Below are positions 1 through 7,402 of a stretch of DNA of 11,681 bases, piece by piece. The stretch comes from Kiritimatiellia bacterium (GTDB taxonomy: Bacteria > Verrucomicrobiota > Kiritimatiellia > RFP12 > UBA3636). The stretch's first letter is position 1. The number at the start of each line of letters is the position of its first letter. The position numbers were made by a program, and so were the translations under genes. The stretch covers positions 1-11,681 of the forward strand of contig JAEDLN010000053.1 of assembly GCA_016295275.1 (NCBI GenBank), given 5' to 3'. Below the pieces are notes generated by a model. It was not told where the DNA came from. It did no database searches and was given only the letters and a program-made list of their open reading frames with translations.

Positions 1-104
1 CATTACCCGGGCGGCGCGATGGGGACATCGCGCCCTACCGCCATTACCCACGCGCGGGGTGCACGCATTGCCCGTGGTGGCGCATTACCCGGGCGGCGCC
101 ATGG
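1..104. repeat. Near-identical 22-bp direct repeat pair (1-22, 83-104)
   Basis: The segments at 1-22 and 83-104 both begin CATTACCCGGGCGGCGC and differ only at the 18th base (G versus C). A third CATTACCC lies exactly midway at 42, so the spacing is 41 + 41, although the rest of the units has diverged. This is too irregular for a CRISPR array and resembles a degenerating tandem repeat. Confidence 0.65.
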
Positions 105-296
105 CGCGGTGCGCGGCAGGGCATCGTGCGCCCCGTTGGGGCGTTGGGGTGACCGGACGCCGCGCCCTGCGCGGCTATAGGGGGCGCACGGAGACGCCCC
201 CGGCAAAACTCTCAGCGTGTGCTACTTGCCATTACCCACGCGCATTACGCACGACCACGGGGCGATGCGGCGCGATGCTCGCCCGCCGTGTACCCT

Positions 297-331
297 CGCC
301 CGCGCCGCCGCGCCAACGCCCGCGCCGCCGC
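297..331. repeat. Perfect 15-bp direct repeat, period 20
   Basis: CGCCCGCGCCGCCGC occurs at 297-311 and again at 317-331, separated by GCCAA. It lies just downstream (in transcription sense) of the GH36 stop codon at 346-344. The repeat is simple GC sequence and may come from slippage. Confidence 0.6.
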
Positions 332-343
332 ACGTGCGCGGTC

Positions 344-2458
344 TTACGCCTGAATCCGAAGCATTCCGGAATCGGGAATCGTACAATCAATGCGACCGGT
401 TTCCGGATCGTAGCCAAACGGAACCGGTCGATCCTCGAAGAAGACGCCGGACGGCTTTTTCCGCGCGTATGCAACAAGCGTTCCACCCATCCGGAAACGG
501 GCGGAAACACCGGTGGCGGAATGCCCGACTTGCGCTATCGGAGCCGCGGCAAACAGCATTTCCTCGATTCCCACAATCGCAAGACCGCCGACGACCGGCG
601 CAAACGTCAACAGTTCGCACCCGAGCGGACAACGCTCCGCGATCCCGCGCACGTCAAACGGCCCCATTTCCTTCTCCGGCTTTGCAAGCACGCGAAGCAA
701 CTTGCTTCCATGCGCCCAAACGGCCCATACCCCGCGCCGCTTTCCCGATTTTCCGGGCAGATCGGACGCCCGTACCGCCTGACAACCGGACCGAAAAGCC
801 GCTGCCGCCGCTTCGCCGGGCTCCGCCTGGAAAATGCCCGCAACGCCATATTGCCCTTTCAAAAAGGTATTGACCAGTACGAGCGGCTCTTTTGTCTTTT
901 GCCAATCGCCGAACAGAGAAGACAAAGCGGGACGCGCCGGCGCATCGCACCGGACAACCGAACCATCCGGCAAAACCACCTTCCGAAGCAGTCCGGCATC
1001 ATGCTCTCGAGGCGCATCCGCCACATAAACCGGTCCGCCGGAAAGAACACGCCCCGCGGCATGGTACGGACCATACGGATGCCCACTCGCGAACATATCC
1101 CAGTCCATCCAGCTGAACTGGCCGAACCAAAGGCTGAAATAGGCATTAGCCCGAAGGTGCGCCGCATGGGACGCCGGACGATCCGGGAAGAAATCGTCGG
1201 ACGACCGCGCCAGATTATCGTATCGCGCCTCGTACAGGATTTCCGGCGCATCGCACATGCAAGAGATCAGGCAACCTGAAAAGCACGCCTTGGCGGAAGC
1301 GGAGAGTGCGCGGCGAAAGGCTTTTGCGTGAGCGGTGCGGCCCTTGCCGGGAGCATAGGCATTGGATTGGTACAGGAACGAAGATTGGTTGTCGACCTTG
1401 ACGCCGCTGATGCCGGATTCTTGCAGGAACCGGTGAAAATCCATGTAAAAGGAACGCAGCTTTTCGATGGCCGGCAGATAGGTTTGATCGCAGCCTTCGA
1501 GCCATGTGAAGGAGGAGCGCTTCATATTGGCATCGCCCGCCATCGAAACCGGACGGGGGCGATAGCGGCGCATGGCCGGTTCCGTCGGCGAAATGCCGCG
1601 CCAATATCCGTGGACGGCATGCCACACCAGAATTTCGTCGATGCGAGAGGCGGCGCGCACGTCGGCGGCAAAAGCTTTCAGGCCGCCGGGAAATTTTCGT
1701 CCGTTCGCCTCGAAGCCCTTGAGGACATCGCCGCCGCACGGAAGCGGCGCGGTATCGAGCCAACCGTCGTCCAAGACGAGAAACCGTGGCGGCGGCGTTC
1801 CGTCGGCGGAAAAGGATTGCAGTCCCTCCAGCACCTTTTCGCGATCGACCGTCTGGTAAAACGCATTCCAGGTGCACCACCCGAATTTATCCAGGATGGC
1901 GGGTACCGGCTTTCTACCGCGAAGTCTCGCTCCCGGCAGCGCTCTGGAAATCGCCCGGGCGGATTTCTCCAGGAGCGTATCGAGATCGGTTCCATGCGCC
2001 ACAAAGAGGCATCGGCCGCCCTGCACGGGCAGGCTCGTATCGCCCGTCTCCGCAAGGAGCGAAAGAACATCGGCGGTGGAAGCGCCTCCGGTCGACTGGA
2101 GCGATACGGCCTCCCGGTCGGTCGGCAACGGCACCAACAGGGTCAGCGGCACGAGCCCGTCTGCTTGCGGAAGATGCCGATACAGCACCCAATACGCGAG
2201 CGGCGGCAATGGCTTGTCCGCCACCCTTCCGCTCTCGGGATGCGTCCACCATGGTATGTTTTCAAACCGGACGCTTGCCGCAAAACGATCGGCGCGTTCG
2301 ATCTTGCCAAGCGGAACGAGACAGGCGGAAGCCCGTTTGGCGAATGGCCCGGAGAGAAAGGCGCCTTCCGGCACGATTTCGGCCGACCATTCCGGGGCAA
2401 GCCCCGTCAGCAAAGAAATTCCATTCTGGGAAAGCGTTCCCATTTTCAATTCCATCAT
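344..2458 (-). CDS. Raffinose-synthase/Sip1-type GH36 alpha-galactoside enzyme
   Basis: A 704-residue protein of the raffinose synthase / Sip1 / alkaline alpha-galactosidase group of glycoside hydrolase family 36. Family members cleave or transfer alpha-galactosyl groups (melibiose, raffinose-type sugars) with retention. An N-terminal beta domain (about 1-180) precedes a (beta/alpha)8 barrel opening at KFGWCTWNAF (191-200), then FLVLDDGW (226-233). The likely nucleophile is D356 in GVKVDNQ, and the acid/base one of the aspartates in ARSSDDFFP (417-425). WMDWDMF (450-456) and a C-terminal beta domain follow. There is no signal peptide, so it should be cytoplasmic. The start is set by an ATGA overlap with the MATE gene stop and by TAAGGA 6 nt upstream; a second ATG follows at once. 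It is the last gene of the GH2-MATE-GH36 unit. The family call is strong. Whether it hydrolyses or transfers, and on which galactoside, cannot be read from sequence. Confidence 0.92.
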   Translation of the reverse strand: MMELKMGTLSQNGISLLTGLAPEWSAEIVPEGAFLSGPFAKRASACLVPLGKIERADRFAASVRFENIPWWTHPESGRVADKPLPPLAYWVLYRHLPQADGLVPLTLLVPLPTDREAVSLQSTGGASTADVLSLLAETGDTSLPVQGGRCLFVAHGTDLDTLLEKSARAISRALPGARLRGRKPVPAILDKFGWCTWNAFYQTVDREKVLEGLQSFSADGTPPPRFLVLDDGWLDTAPLPCGGDVLKGFEANGRKFPGGLKAFAADVRAASRIDEILVWHAVHGYWRGISPTEPAMRRYRPRPVSMAGDANMKRSSFTWLEGCDQTYLPAIEKLRSFYMDFHRFLQESGISGVKVDNQSSFLYQSNAYAPGKGRTAHAKAFRRALSASAKACFSGCLISCMCDAPEILYEARYDNLARSSDDFFPDRPASHAAHLRANAYFSLWFGQFSWMDWDMFASGHPYGPYHAAGRVLSGGPVYVADAPREHDAGLLRKVVLPDGSVVRCDAPARPALSSLFGDWQKTKEPLVLVNTFLKGQYGVAGIFQAEPGEAAAAAFRSGCQAVRASDLPGKSGKRRGVWAVWAHGSKLLRVLAKPEKEMGPFDVRGIAERCPLGCELLTFAPVVGGLAIVGIEEMLFAAAPIAQVGHSATGVSARFRMGGTLVAYARKKPSGVFFEDRPVPFGYDPETGRIDCTIPDSGMLRIQA

Positions 2459-3849
2459 AGCAAATCCTTATGCAAAGCAGGACAGGTGTTCTCTGGCGCT
2501 GTGGAAAGCCCGCGCCGTTCCCAATTCAAAAAGAAGAAATAGAGAACAACCGGCTGACAGAGACCGTAGACAGAGGTTCCGAAAGCGAAGACATACCCTT
2601 GGAAGCCATATCCCAAATAGTTTCCGAGAAGCCAGCATAGTCCGACCCGCAGAACAAGGCTGTCCAGGAGCCCCAGTAGAAAGGCCAGCTTCATGTTGCC
2701 GATTCCATTGACAAAGCCGTTGGTTCCGCGCAGAAGAACCAACGCCGGAAACGACCAGACGATGGCATTCACAAACACTGGGGCCAGCTCCAGAACGGAA
2801 GGACTGTCCGAAAAGAACGAAAAGAGCAAACGGGGCGCGCAGACGATCAGAATGCCGAAGGGAAGATAGAAACTCGCCGACAGAAACCATGCATACCAGA
2901 CCGTCCGCCGGATGCGTCCGAAATGGCGTGCTCCCCAGTTTTGACCGATGATGCCGGTCGATGCCTGCATGATGCCTTGCGTCATCTTCGTAATCGTGTC
3001 GTCGATGGTGCAGCCGATTCCGAAAACGGCGGCAGCCGCCGTTCCGTAATCGTTCACCATGCGCAGGACGATCATCATGGAAATGTTGACGAGCGAATAG
3101 CGCATTCCCAGCGGAAGTCCCAATTTCAGAAACGCAAGGACGATTGCCTTGTCCGGGCGAAACCGTTCCGGACGGAAATCGAATTGGTACTGTTTCCGGC
3201 GGCGATACAGGAACGAAAGCGAAAGCAGTCCGGAAACGATCTGTCCGAGACTGGTGGCCAATCCGGCTCCCGCCACGCCCATGCCGCAGCAAACGATGAA
3301 AACGATGTCCAGAACAATATTGACGGCAGAGGCGATCGCAATATACAAAAACGGATGGAACGAATCGCCCAATCCGCGGAGTACGGCGGCAATCATGTTG
3401 TACACGTAGGTAAACACAAGCCCCGCCGTACAGATGATCAGATAGAGACGGGAATCCCGATAGGTTCCGTCCGGGACGGCCATGAGATTCAGAAACGGCT
3501 TTGTAAAGGCGAGAAAAAAGACCGTCAGCCCGAGGCCCATCAAGATGAAAAAGGTGAAAAACGTCCCAATCGTCTGATTGAGATCCCGGTAGCGTCCCTG
3601 CCCGACAAGCTGGGAAATGTACACCTGTCCGGCAGCCGAAAAGCCGAGTGCCAGAAGCGTCTGGAACACAAACATCCGGCCGGCGTTGGAGATGGCCGCC
3701 AACCCGACCTCTCCGACGTAGCGCCCGACGATCAGCATATCGACGACGGAATACAGGACCTGCAATCCGTTCGCCAGCATGAAAGGGAGCGAAAAGAGAA
3801 CAAGCGGTTTGAAAAGAGGCCCTTTTGTGAAATCCTGAATCGCCGACAT
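2455..3849 (-). CDS. MATE family transporter
   Basis: A polytopic inner-membrane protein of the MATE (multidrug and toxic compound extrusion) family, 464 residues from the chosen start. The family uses Na+ or H+ gradients to export cationic drugs, flavin-like or metabolic compounds. The sequence fits: about twelve hydrophobic segments in two halves, the N-terminal signature FSLPFMLANGLQVLYSVVDM with IVGRYVG and ISNAGR after it, and the interior AAVLRGLGDS and ASTGIIGQNWGA stretches typical of this fold. The frame stays open for 54 codons further upstream, but that part overlaps the GH2 gene and is hydrophilic; MSAIQDFTKG at 3849 is the normal MATE beginning. No good Shine-Dalgarno is visible, so reinitiation after the GH2 stop 19 nt upstream is plausible. 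It lies between two glycosidases and overlaps the second by 4 nt, so its substrate may be a glycoside or sugar-related compound; that is inference. Confidence 0.92.
   Translation of the reverse strand: MSAIQDFTKGPLFKPLVLFSLPFMLANGLQVLYSVVDMLIVGRYVGEVGLAAISNAGRMFVFQTLLALGFSAAGQVYISQLVGQGRYRDLNQTIGTFFTFFILMGLGLTVFFLAFTKPFLNLMAVPDGTYRDSRLYLIICTAGLVFTYVYNMIAAVLRGLGDSFHPFLYIAIASAVNIVLDIVFIVCCGMGVAGAGLATSLGQIVSGLLSLSFLYRRRKQYQFDFRPERFRPDKAIVLAFLKLGLPLGMRYSLVNISMMIVLRMVNDYGTAAAAVFGIGCTIDDTITKMTQGIMQASTGIIGQNWGARHFGRIRRTVWYAWFLSASFYLPFGILIVCAPRLLFSFFSDSPSVLELAPVFVNAIVWSFPALVLLRGTNGFVNGIGNMKLAFLLGLLDSLVLRVGLCWLLGNYLGYGFQGYVFAFGTSVYGLCQPVVLYFFFLNWERRGLSTAPENTCPALHKDLL
2465..2470 (-). promoter_or_regulatory. 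Shine-Dalgarno site of the GH36 gene
   Basis: TAAGGA on the minus strand lies 6 nt before the first ATG (2458) and 9 nt before the second (2455), inside the 3' end of the MATE gene. Together with the ATGA overlap it supports coupled translation of the two genes. Confidence 0.6.
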
Positions 3850-3862
3850 CTTGACGCAAAGG

Positions 3863-3876
3863 ATCCGGTTACGGAT
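3863..3876 (-). promoter_or_regulatory. Small hairpin at the GH2-MATE junction
   Basis: On the minus strand ATCCG-TAAC-CGGAT forms a 5-bp stem whose loop contains the TAA stop codon of the GH2 gene. It sits 13 nt upstream of the MATE start codon. It is too weak for a terminator and has no T-run. It could slow ribosomes or affect MATE translation, or be chance. Confidence 0.2.
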
Positions 3877-5587
3877 GCGGCTTCGAGAAAAGGGCTCCGG
3901 GATATCCCGCCAGCTTCCTGCGGCGATAGATGTCGAATGCACCGGCCAAATTCTGTCCAAACGGTTTTCCGCGCAGGCTGCCGCCCTTGCGATGATAGCT
4001 GTAGCAGTCATTCAGCTGCCAAACGGTGAAGCCCTGAATCTCCGGGCATGCCACCGCCGCCTCGTAGGATGCGCGAACATAGCGAAGCTCGAACTCTTCG
4101 GTCCACTGCGCGGCGGCATCATCGTGCGTACCGTAAATACCGCAGCATCCCATTTCGGAAACGATAATGGGAGCATCCGGCTTTCGAATCTTCAAGAAGT
4201 GGCGGATATTGGACTCGATGGCGGCGGAAATCATCTCCTCCGGCTCCTGCTCGATCGCTTCGGGCCAGCACCAGCCCGGATAGGTATTGAAGGAAACCAG
4301 ATCGACCATTCCCGAACAGCGGTCGTTTCCGCCGCGGTTGCAGGCAAAGGTCACAAGACGGGACGCATCTTCTTCTTTGAGAGTATCCACGAGGCGGCGG
4401 CAAAGCGAAACGCCGGCATCGCTGCCCGAATCGAATTCATTGAGAAAGGCCCAAATGATGACGCTCGGATGGTTGACGCTCTGGCGCACCATGCGGCGCA
4501 TCTGCGCAATCTGTCCGTCGATGAAAACGGGATCGGAAAGGACAGGTGCCTCGTTACCCCAGGCGAGACCTTCCTCCCAAACGAGAAAACCGAACCGATC
4601 GCAGAGATCGAGAAAACGCGGATCCTGCGGATAGTGCGCACCGCGGACAAAGTTGCATCCCAGCTCGCGCATGTGTTCGAGATCGGTGAGCATGACGCTC
4701 TCCGGGAGAACGGGACCCAGCTCGGGATGCGACTCGTGGCGGTTGAAGCCCAAAAGCCACAGCGGTTCCCCGTTGAGATACAGTTTGCCGCCCGACGTGC
4801 GGATGTCGCGAATGCCGAAGGTTTCGGCAAGCGTATCTCCGGAATCGGCAAGCGAACAGGTGAGCGTATGGAGCGCCGGAGTCTTGGGGGACCAAAGACG
4901 GTGCTTGGGAACGACCATCTCCAGCGTCGCCTCGCCCTCGGGTGCAAGCGGCGTCGGCGCGGCATCCAACGTGACCGCACGGGGAGCATCGTCGGTATCG
5001 AAGCGAATGGAAGCGGAAACCTTTCGGGGGCTTGTGCAACCGCGCAGAAGAACCCGCAGCGAAACCTTTCCGGTACGGGAATCGAGCGTGCGGACCTGAA
5101 TCCGGTCCAAAGCAATTCCCTCCGGAAGCGCCTCTAGAGAGAGGGACCGGTAAACGCCGCCATGCGCATAAAAATCGTAATTCGGTTTGAAAAACGGCGT
5201 ATCCTTCGAAAGCCGGTTGTCGATGGCCATCTCGATGACATGCGTTCCGGCGTCGAGCGCTCCTGTTTTGAAAACATACGGATTGTACGCCATATCGGCC
5301 GTACCGACCTCCGCACCGTCGATCCAAAACCGCGCGCACAGCCCGATGCCGTCGACGCGGAGAAGCGCCGCCGGGCACGGAGCCGCAAGCCGGAAGGTGC
5401 GCCGGTAGCATGCAAGCCCGCGCTTCCGGAGATAGCGAACCTGCAGATCGAAAACCGCCGGAACCGGCATGATATCATCATACTGCCCATCCTGCGGAGC
5501 GGCATCCTCCAAGGCTCCCCCTTCCGTAAAACGAAAGGACCAGATGCCGTCCAACGGAACGATTTCACGAGACTCGAATGTAAACAT
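3869..5587 (-). CDS. Glycoside hydrolase family 2 enzyme (beta-galactosidase/glucuronidase-like)
   Basis: A GH2 retaining beta-glycosidase, 572 residues from the ATG. Domains in order: jelly-roll sugar-binding domain (about 1-165, with NPYVFKTG and HGGVYRSL), immunoglobulin-like domain (about 165-265), then a TIM barrel from GKLYLNGEPLWLLGFNRHE. The acid/base is the glutamate of NHPSVIIWAFLNE (E384 in ATG numbering), the nucleophile that of VSEMG (E478). Length and layout resemble bacterial beta-glucuronidase, but the Asn-Lys-Gly motif that binds the glucuronic carboxylate is not apparent near the C-terminus, where FGQNLAGAFD appears, so the substrate is open (galactoside, glucuronide or other). 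There is no signal peptide, so it should be cytoplasmic. A GTG at 5599 is a possible earlier start, but ATG 5587 has a GGGGG tract about 6 nt upstream. It is the first gene of the GH2-MATE-GH36 unit, 81 nt after the CNNM/CorC gene. Confidence 0.9.
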   Translation of the reverse strand: MFTFESREIVPLDGIWSFRFTEGGALEDAAPQDGQYDDIMPVPAVFDLQVRYLRKRGLACYRRTFRLAAPCPAALLRVDGIGLCARFWIDGAEVGTADMAYNPYVFKTGALDAGTHVIEMAIDNRLSKDTPFFKPNYDFYAHGGVYRSLSLEALPEGIALDRIQVRTLDSRTGKVSLRVLLRGCTSPRKVSASIRFDTDDAPRAVTLDAAPTPLAPEGEATLEMVVPKHRLWSPKTPALHTLTCSLADSGDTLAETFGIRDIRTSGGKLYLNGEPLWLLGFNRHESHPELGPVLPESVMLTDLEHMRELGCNFVRGAHYPQDPRFLDLCDRFGFLVWEEGLAWGNEAPVLSDPVFIDGQIAQMRRMVRQSVNHPSVIIWAFLNEFDSGSDAGVSLCRRLVDTLKEEDASRLVTFACNRGGNDRCSGMVDLVSFNTYPGWCWPEAIEQEPEEMISAAIESNIRHFLKIRKPDAPIIVSEMGCCGIYGTHDDAAAQWTEEFELRYVRASYEAAVACPEIQGFTVWQLNDCYSYHRKGGSLRGKPFGQNLAGAFDIYRRRKLAGYPGALFSKPHP

Positions 5588-5668
5588 GATTGCCCCCACG
5601 ATGCTAAGTGGCTGAAAAACGAAAAGTCCGCAAACGCGACAAAACGACTGCCGGGAAAACCGTCTGCG
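5588..5668 (-). other. Spacer before GH2 gene, no clear promoter
   Basis: The 81 bases between the CNNM/CorC stop and the GH2 ATG hold T-rich runs and a weak -10-like TAGCAT about 23 nt before the ATG, but no matching -35 at proper spacing. An imperfect CGCAGAC/GTTTGCG inverted pair follows the stop, without a clean terminator T-run. I cannot decide between an internal promoter and read-through. Confidence 0.3.
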
Positions 5669-7060
5669 CTATACCTCCGGAACGGCACCGGCGCCGCCGG
5701 CCTCGACGGACTCGGAATCCGGATTCTTTTTCTCGAGAATGACGCTTGCGACGCGATGGCCTTCCATCCGCTCGACCGTCAGCACGAGATGCAGCTCCGG
5801 CACGTCAACGACCGCTCCGGGTACCGGAACGGCACCGAGCCGCTCGATCACATAGCCGCCGATCGTATTGAATTCGCCTTCGACAAGCTCCGTCTCCAAC
5901 TCGGTATTGACGGAATCGATGGTCGATTCGCCGGGAATGCGCCATTTTTCGCCGGACAGCTTTACAATCCTCGGAATTTCCGATTCCGTATCGTATTCAT
6001 CGTAGATTTCGCCCACGATCTGCTCCAGCAGGTCTTCGATCGAAAGAAGGCCGGACGTTCCGCCATGATCGTCGATGACAATTGCAATCGACTGCTTGCG
6101 GGCCTGCAGGCGCTTGAGAAGAACATCCGCCTTCAGCGTCTCGGGAACAAATAGAATGGTCCGGATCATCGGCGCGATGGAAAAGCCGTTTCCTTCCAGC
6201 GAGCGCAAGAGAATATCGCGCGAATTCAAAACACCGATGATGTTGTCGATCGTACCCGAATAGACGGGAATCCGGGAAAAATTGGTTTCCCGAATCACAT
6301 TCTGCACTTCCTTCGGCGTGGCATCCGAGGATACGGCAACGATATCCTTCCGGTGCACCATGACATCGGCGGCCGTGAGATCGTTCAGCTCGAAAACGTT
6401 CTGGATCATCTCCTTCTCGTCCGTTTCGATGGCGCCGTTCTGTTCGCCGTATTCCACTTGCAGCAGAATCTGTTCCTCGTTTACGTCCACCTGTGCGGAA
6501 GAGAGCTGCTTCACGCCAAAGAGCCGGAGAATCAGACGCCCGGAATGATCGACGAGCCAGACGATCGGAGCAACCAGATAGGACCATCCGCGAAGCAGAC
6601 GCGCAAAGCGGTATGCGAAGCTTTCGCCTTTGCTGATGGCAAACTGCTTCGGCGTAATCTCCCCGCATACCAACACGAGATAGGTAATAAGCACGGTCAC
6701 CACCACCGTTGCAATGGAAGTTACGAACTCCTTGTCGCCGCCGGTCGTGGAAAACCGCTTGATCAGCCATTCGGTGAGAGGATCCGAAAAGGTGACGGCA
6801 ACGAGCGAGGACAGCAGCAAATTGGCGAAGGTGTTTCCAATGGAAATGCTGGCAAGATAACGGCCGGCGTTTTCCAGAAAATGCTGCAGAATCCCCGCCG
6901 TGCGATTGCCGTCGTCCACTTGGCTCTTGAGCTTCAGACGGTTGAGGCGAATAACGGCAAACTCGGATGCGGAAAAGAAAAAACTGGCCCCTAGCGCCGC
7001 CATCATGATGACAATGCGCCAGATCAAAGCAGATCCGTCAGCCGGAACAGGGTCGGTCAT
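5669..7060 (-). CDS. CNNM/CorC (HlyC) family membrane protein with CBS pair
   Basis: A 463-residue inner-membrane protein of the CNNM/CorC ("hemolysin C") family, linked in other bacteria to Mg2+ (and Co2+) export and homeostasis. A DUF21/CNNM domain spans about 10-185, with membrane segments near 14-36, 70-92, 112-134 and 158-180. It carries FFSASEFA and the conserved acidic-Pro motif CGEITPK (132-138). Two CBS motifs follow (about 230-285 with VMVHRKDIV and FSRIPVY; about 293-350 with DDHGGTSGLLSIEDLLEQIVGEI), which bind adenine nucleotides in relatives. The CorC_HlyC domain ends the protein (about 365-445, EFNTIGGYV), followed by a short Glu/Gly tail. No Shine-Dalgarno precedes the ATG; the upstream bases are T-rich. 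A predicted promoter 340 bases upstream and an attenuator-like hairpin in the leader suggest regulation, but the signal is unknown. The older hemolysin name should not be read as toxin activity. Confidence 0.93.
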   Translation of the reverse strand: MTDPVPADGSALIWRIVIMMAALGASFFFSASEFAVIRLNRLKLKSQVDDGNRTAGILQHFLENAGRYLASISIGNTFANLLLSSLVAVTFSDPLTEWLIKRFSTTGGDKEFVTSIATVVVTVLITYLVLVCGEITPKQFAISKGESFAYRFARLLRGWSYLVAPIVWLVDHSGRLILRLFGVKQLSSAQVDVNEEQILLQVEYGEQNGAIETDEKEMIQNVFELNDLTAADVMVHRKDIVAVSSDATPKEVQNVIRETNFSRIPVYSGTIDNIIGVLNSRDILLRSLEGNGFSIAPMIRTILFVPETLKADVLLKRLQARKQSIAIVIDDHGGTSGLLSIEDLLEQIVGEIYDEYDTESEIPRIVKLSGEKWRIPGESTIDSVNTELETELVEGEFNTIGGYVIERLGAVPVPGAVVDVPELHLVLTVERMEGHRVASVILEKKNPDSESVEAGGAGAVPEV

Positions 7061-7178
7061 AAATCAAAAATCAGAAAAGACGAAGAAATGGAAAAAGAAA
7101 AAAGAGAATACGTGCAAAACGCCGGAAAACGGGAACCGGCATCCGATCAGGGCGGACAAAGTTTCCCGGAAGGACCGA

Positions 7179-7231
7179 ACACAAAAACAAAGCCACGCCG
7201 ACATCTCTCCGTTCGGGAGGATGCGGGCGTG
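7179..7231 (-). terminator. Intrinsic terminator or attenuator candidate
   Basis: On the minus strand, 7231-7194 folds as CACGCC / CATC / CTCC - loop CGAAC - GGAG / GATG / GGCGTG. That is 14 Watson-Crick pairs with one small internal loop (CG opposite TC) and a single bulged A. Two bases later TTTGTTTTTGTGT follows (down to about 7179). This is a credible Rho-independent terminator. It lies about 165 nt downstream of the predicted transcription start and about 120 nt before the CNNM/CorC ATG, so it would cut a leader transcript short. It may also stop read-through from hisD. Confidence 0.5.
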
Positions 7232-7375
7232 TGCAAGGGCTTTGAAACCCGGAAGATGGAGTACGTTTTGAAGGGATACCTCTTTTTTTGAAACAGGCGG
7301 CACGGCGATGGAAAAAGGAAAAATCCAAGGCCGGCGCGAAAAAAGGAAAGTCGCTTTGGACGAATCGGACCGCAC

Positions 7376-7390
7376 CATCCGGTACGGATG
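7376..7390 (-). promoter_or_regulatory. Small hairpin near the start of the predicted leader RNA
   Basis: CATCCG-TAC-CGGATG on the minus strand is a perfect 6-bp stem with a 3-nt loop. A second CATCCG at 7393-7398, at the very 5' end of the predicted transcript, could pair with the same CGGATG, giving two mutually exclusive stems. No known riboswitch class was recognised. Confidence 0.3.
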
Positions 7391-7402
7391 AACGGATGCC
7401 TC

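Larger units (their letters stand above)
1..343. repeat. GC-rich non-coding edge with degenerate short repeats
   Basis: This 343-base stretch lies beyond the stop codon of the GH36 gene and holds no ORF I would call real. Its texture is unlike the genes: very GC-rich, with short words such as CATTACCC, GCGCGAT and CGCGCCGCC recurring. CATTACCC starts at 1, 42, 83 and 230, with a variant CATTACGC at 243; the first three are exactly 41 bases apart. Positions 1-22 and 83-104 match at 21 of 22 bases. The 14-mer starting CATTACCCACG occurs at 42-55 and 230-243. No terminator with a T-run is visible after the GH36 stop. The function is unknown. It could be a genome-wide family of intergenic repeats, an expanded low-complexity spacer, or a highly decayed region. 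Confidence 0.7.

Noticed and set aside
3..206. A 67-residue minus-strand frame in the left edge
   Set aside because: Arg/Pro/Ala-rich translation of repeat DNA, no ribosome site and no family resemblance.
1..260. CRISPR array
   Set aside because: The repeated words are short and degenerate, spacings are regular only for three copies, and no cas gene is present.
59..1279. A 406-codon plus-strand frame beginning in the left edge
   Set aside because: Most of it is antisense to the GH36 gene, and the rest runs through the repeat-rich edge; composition is Arg-rich and no domain is visible.
1328..2542. A 404-codon plus-strand frame opposite the GH36 gene
   Set aside because: It is the antisense shadow of conserved GH36 sequence, ending in a Lys run; no family features.
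3850..4011. A 54-codon N-terminal extension of the MATE gene
   Set aside because: It overlaps the GH2 catalytic domain end, is hydrophilic, and the family begins naturally at the ATG at 3849.
3851..5137. A 428-codon plus-strand frame opposite the GH2 gene
   Set aside because: It is antisense to the conserved GH2 domains including both catalytic motifs, and has no features of its own.
5588..5599. GTG at 5599 as the GH2 start
   Set aside because: Nothing like a Shine-Dalgarno lies upstream of it, while the ATG at 5587 has a GGGGG tract at suitable distance; the extra four residues add nothing to the domain.
7064..7378. A possible 104-residue minus-strand gene directly before the CNNM/CorC gene
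   Set aside because: No ribosome site, a low-complexity Phe/Ser-rich end made by T-rich DNA, and a predicted terminator inside it. An overlapping alternative frame (7328-7071) is equally poor.
7061..7402. M-box (Mg2+) riboswitch in the CNNM/CorC leader
   Set aside because: The gene context made me look, but I could not recognise the conserved M-box core; only generic hairpins are supported.
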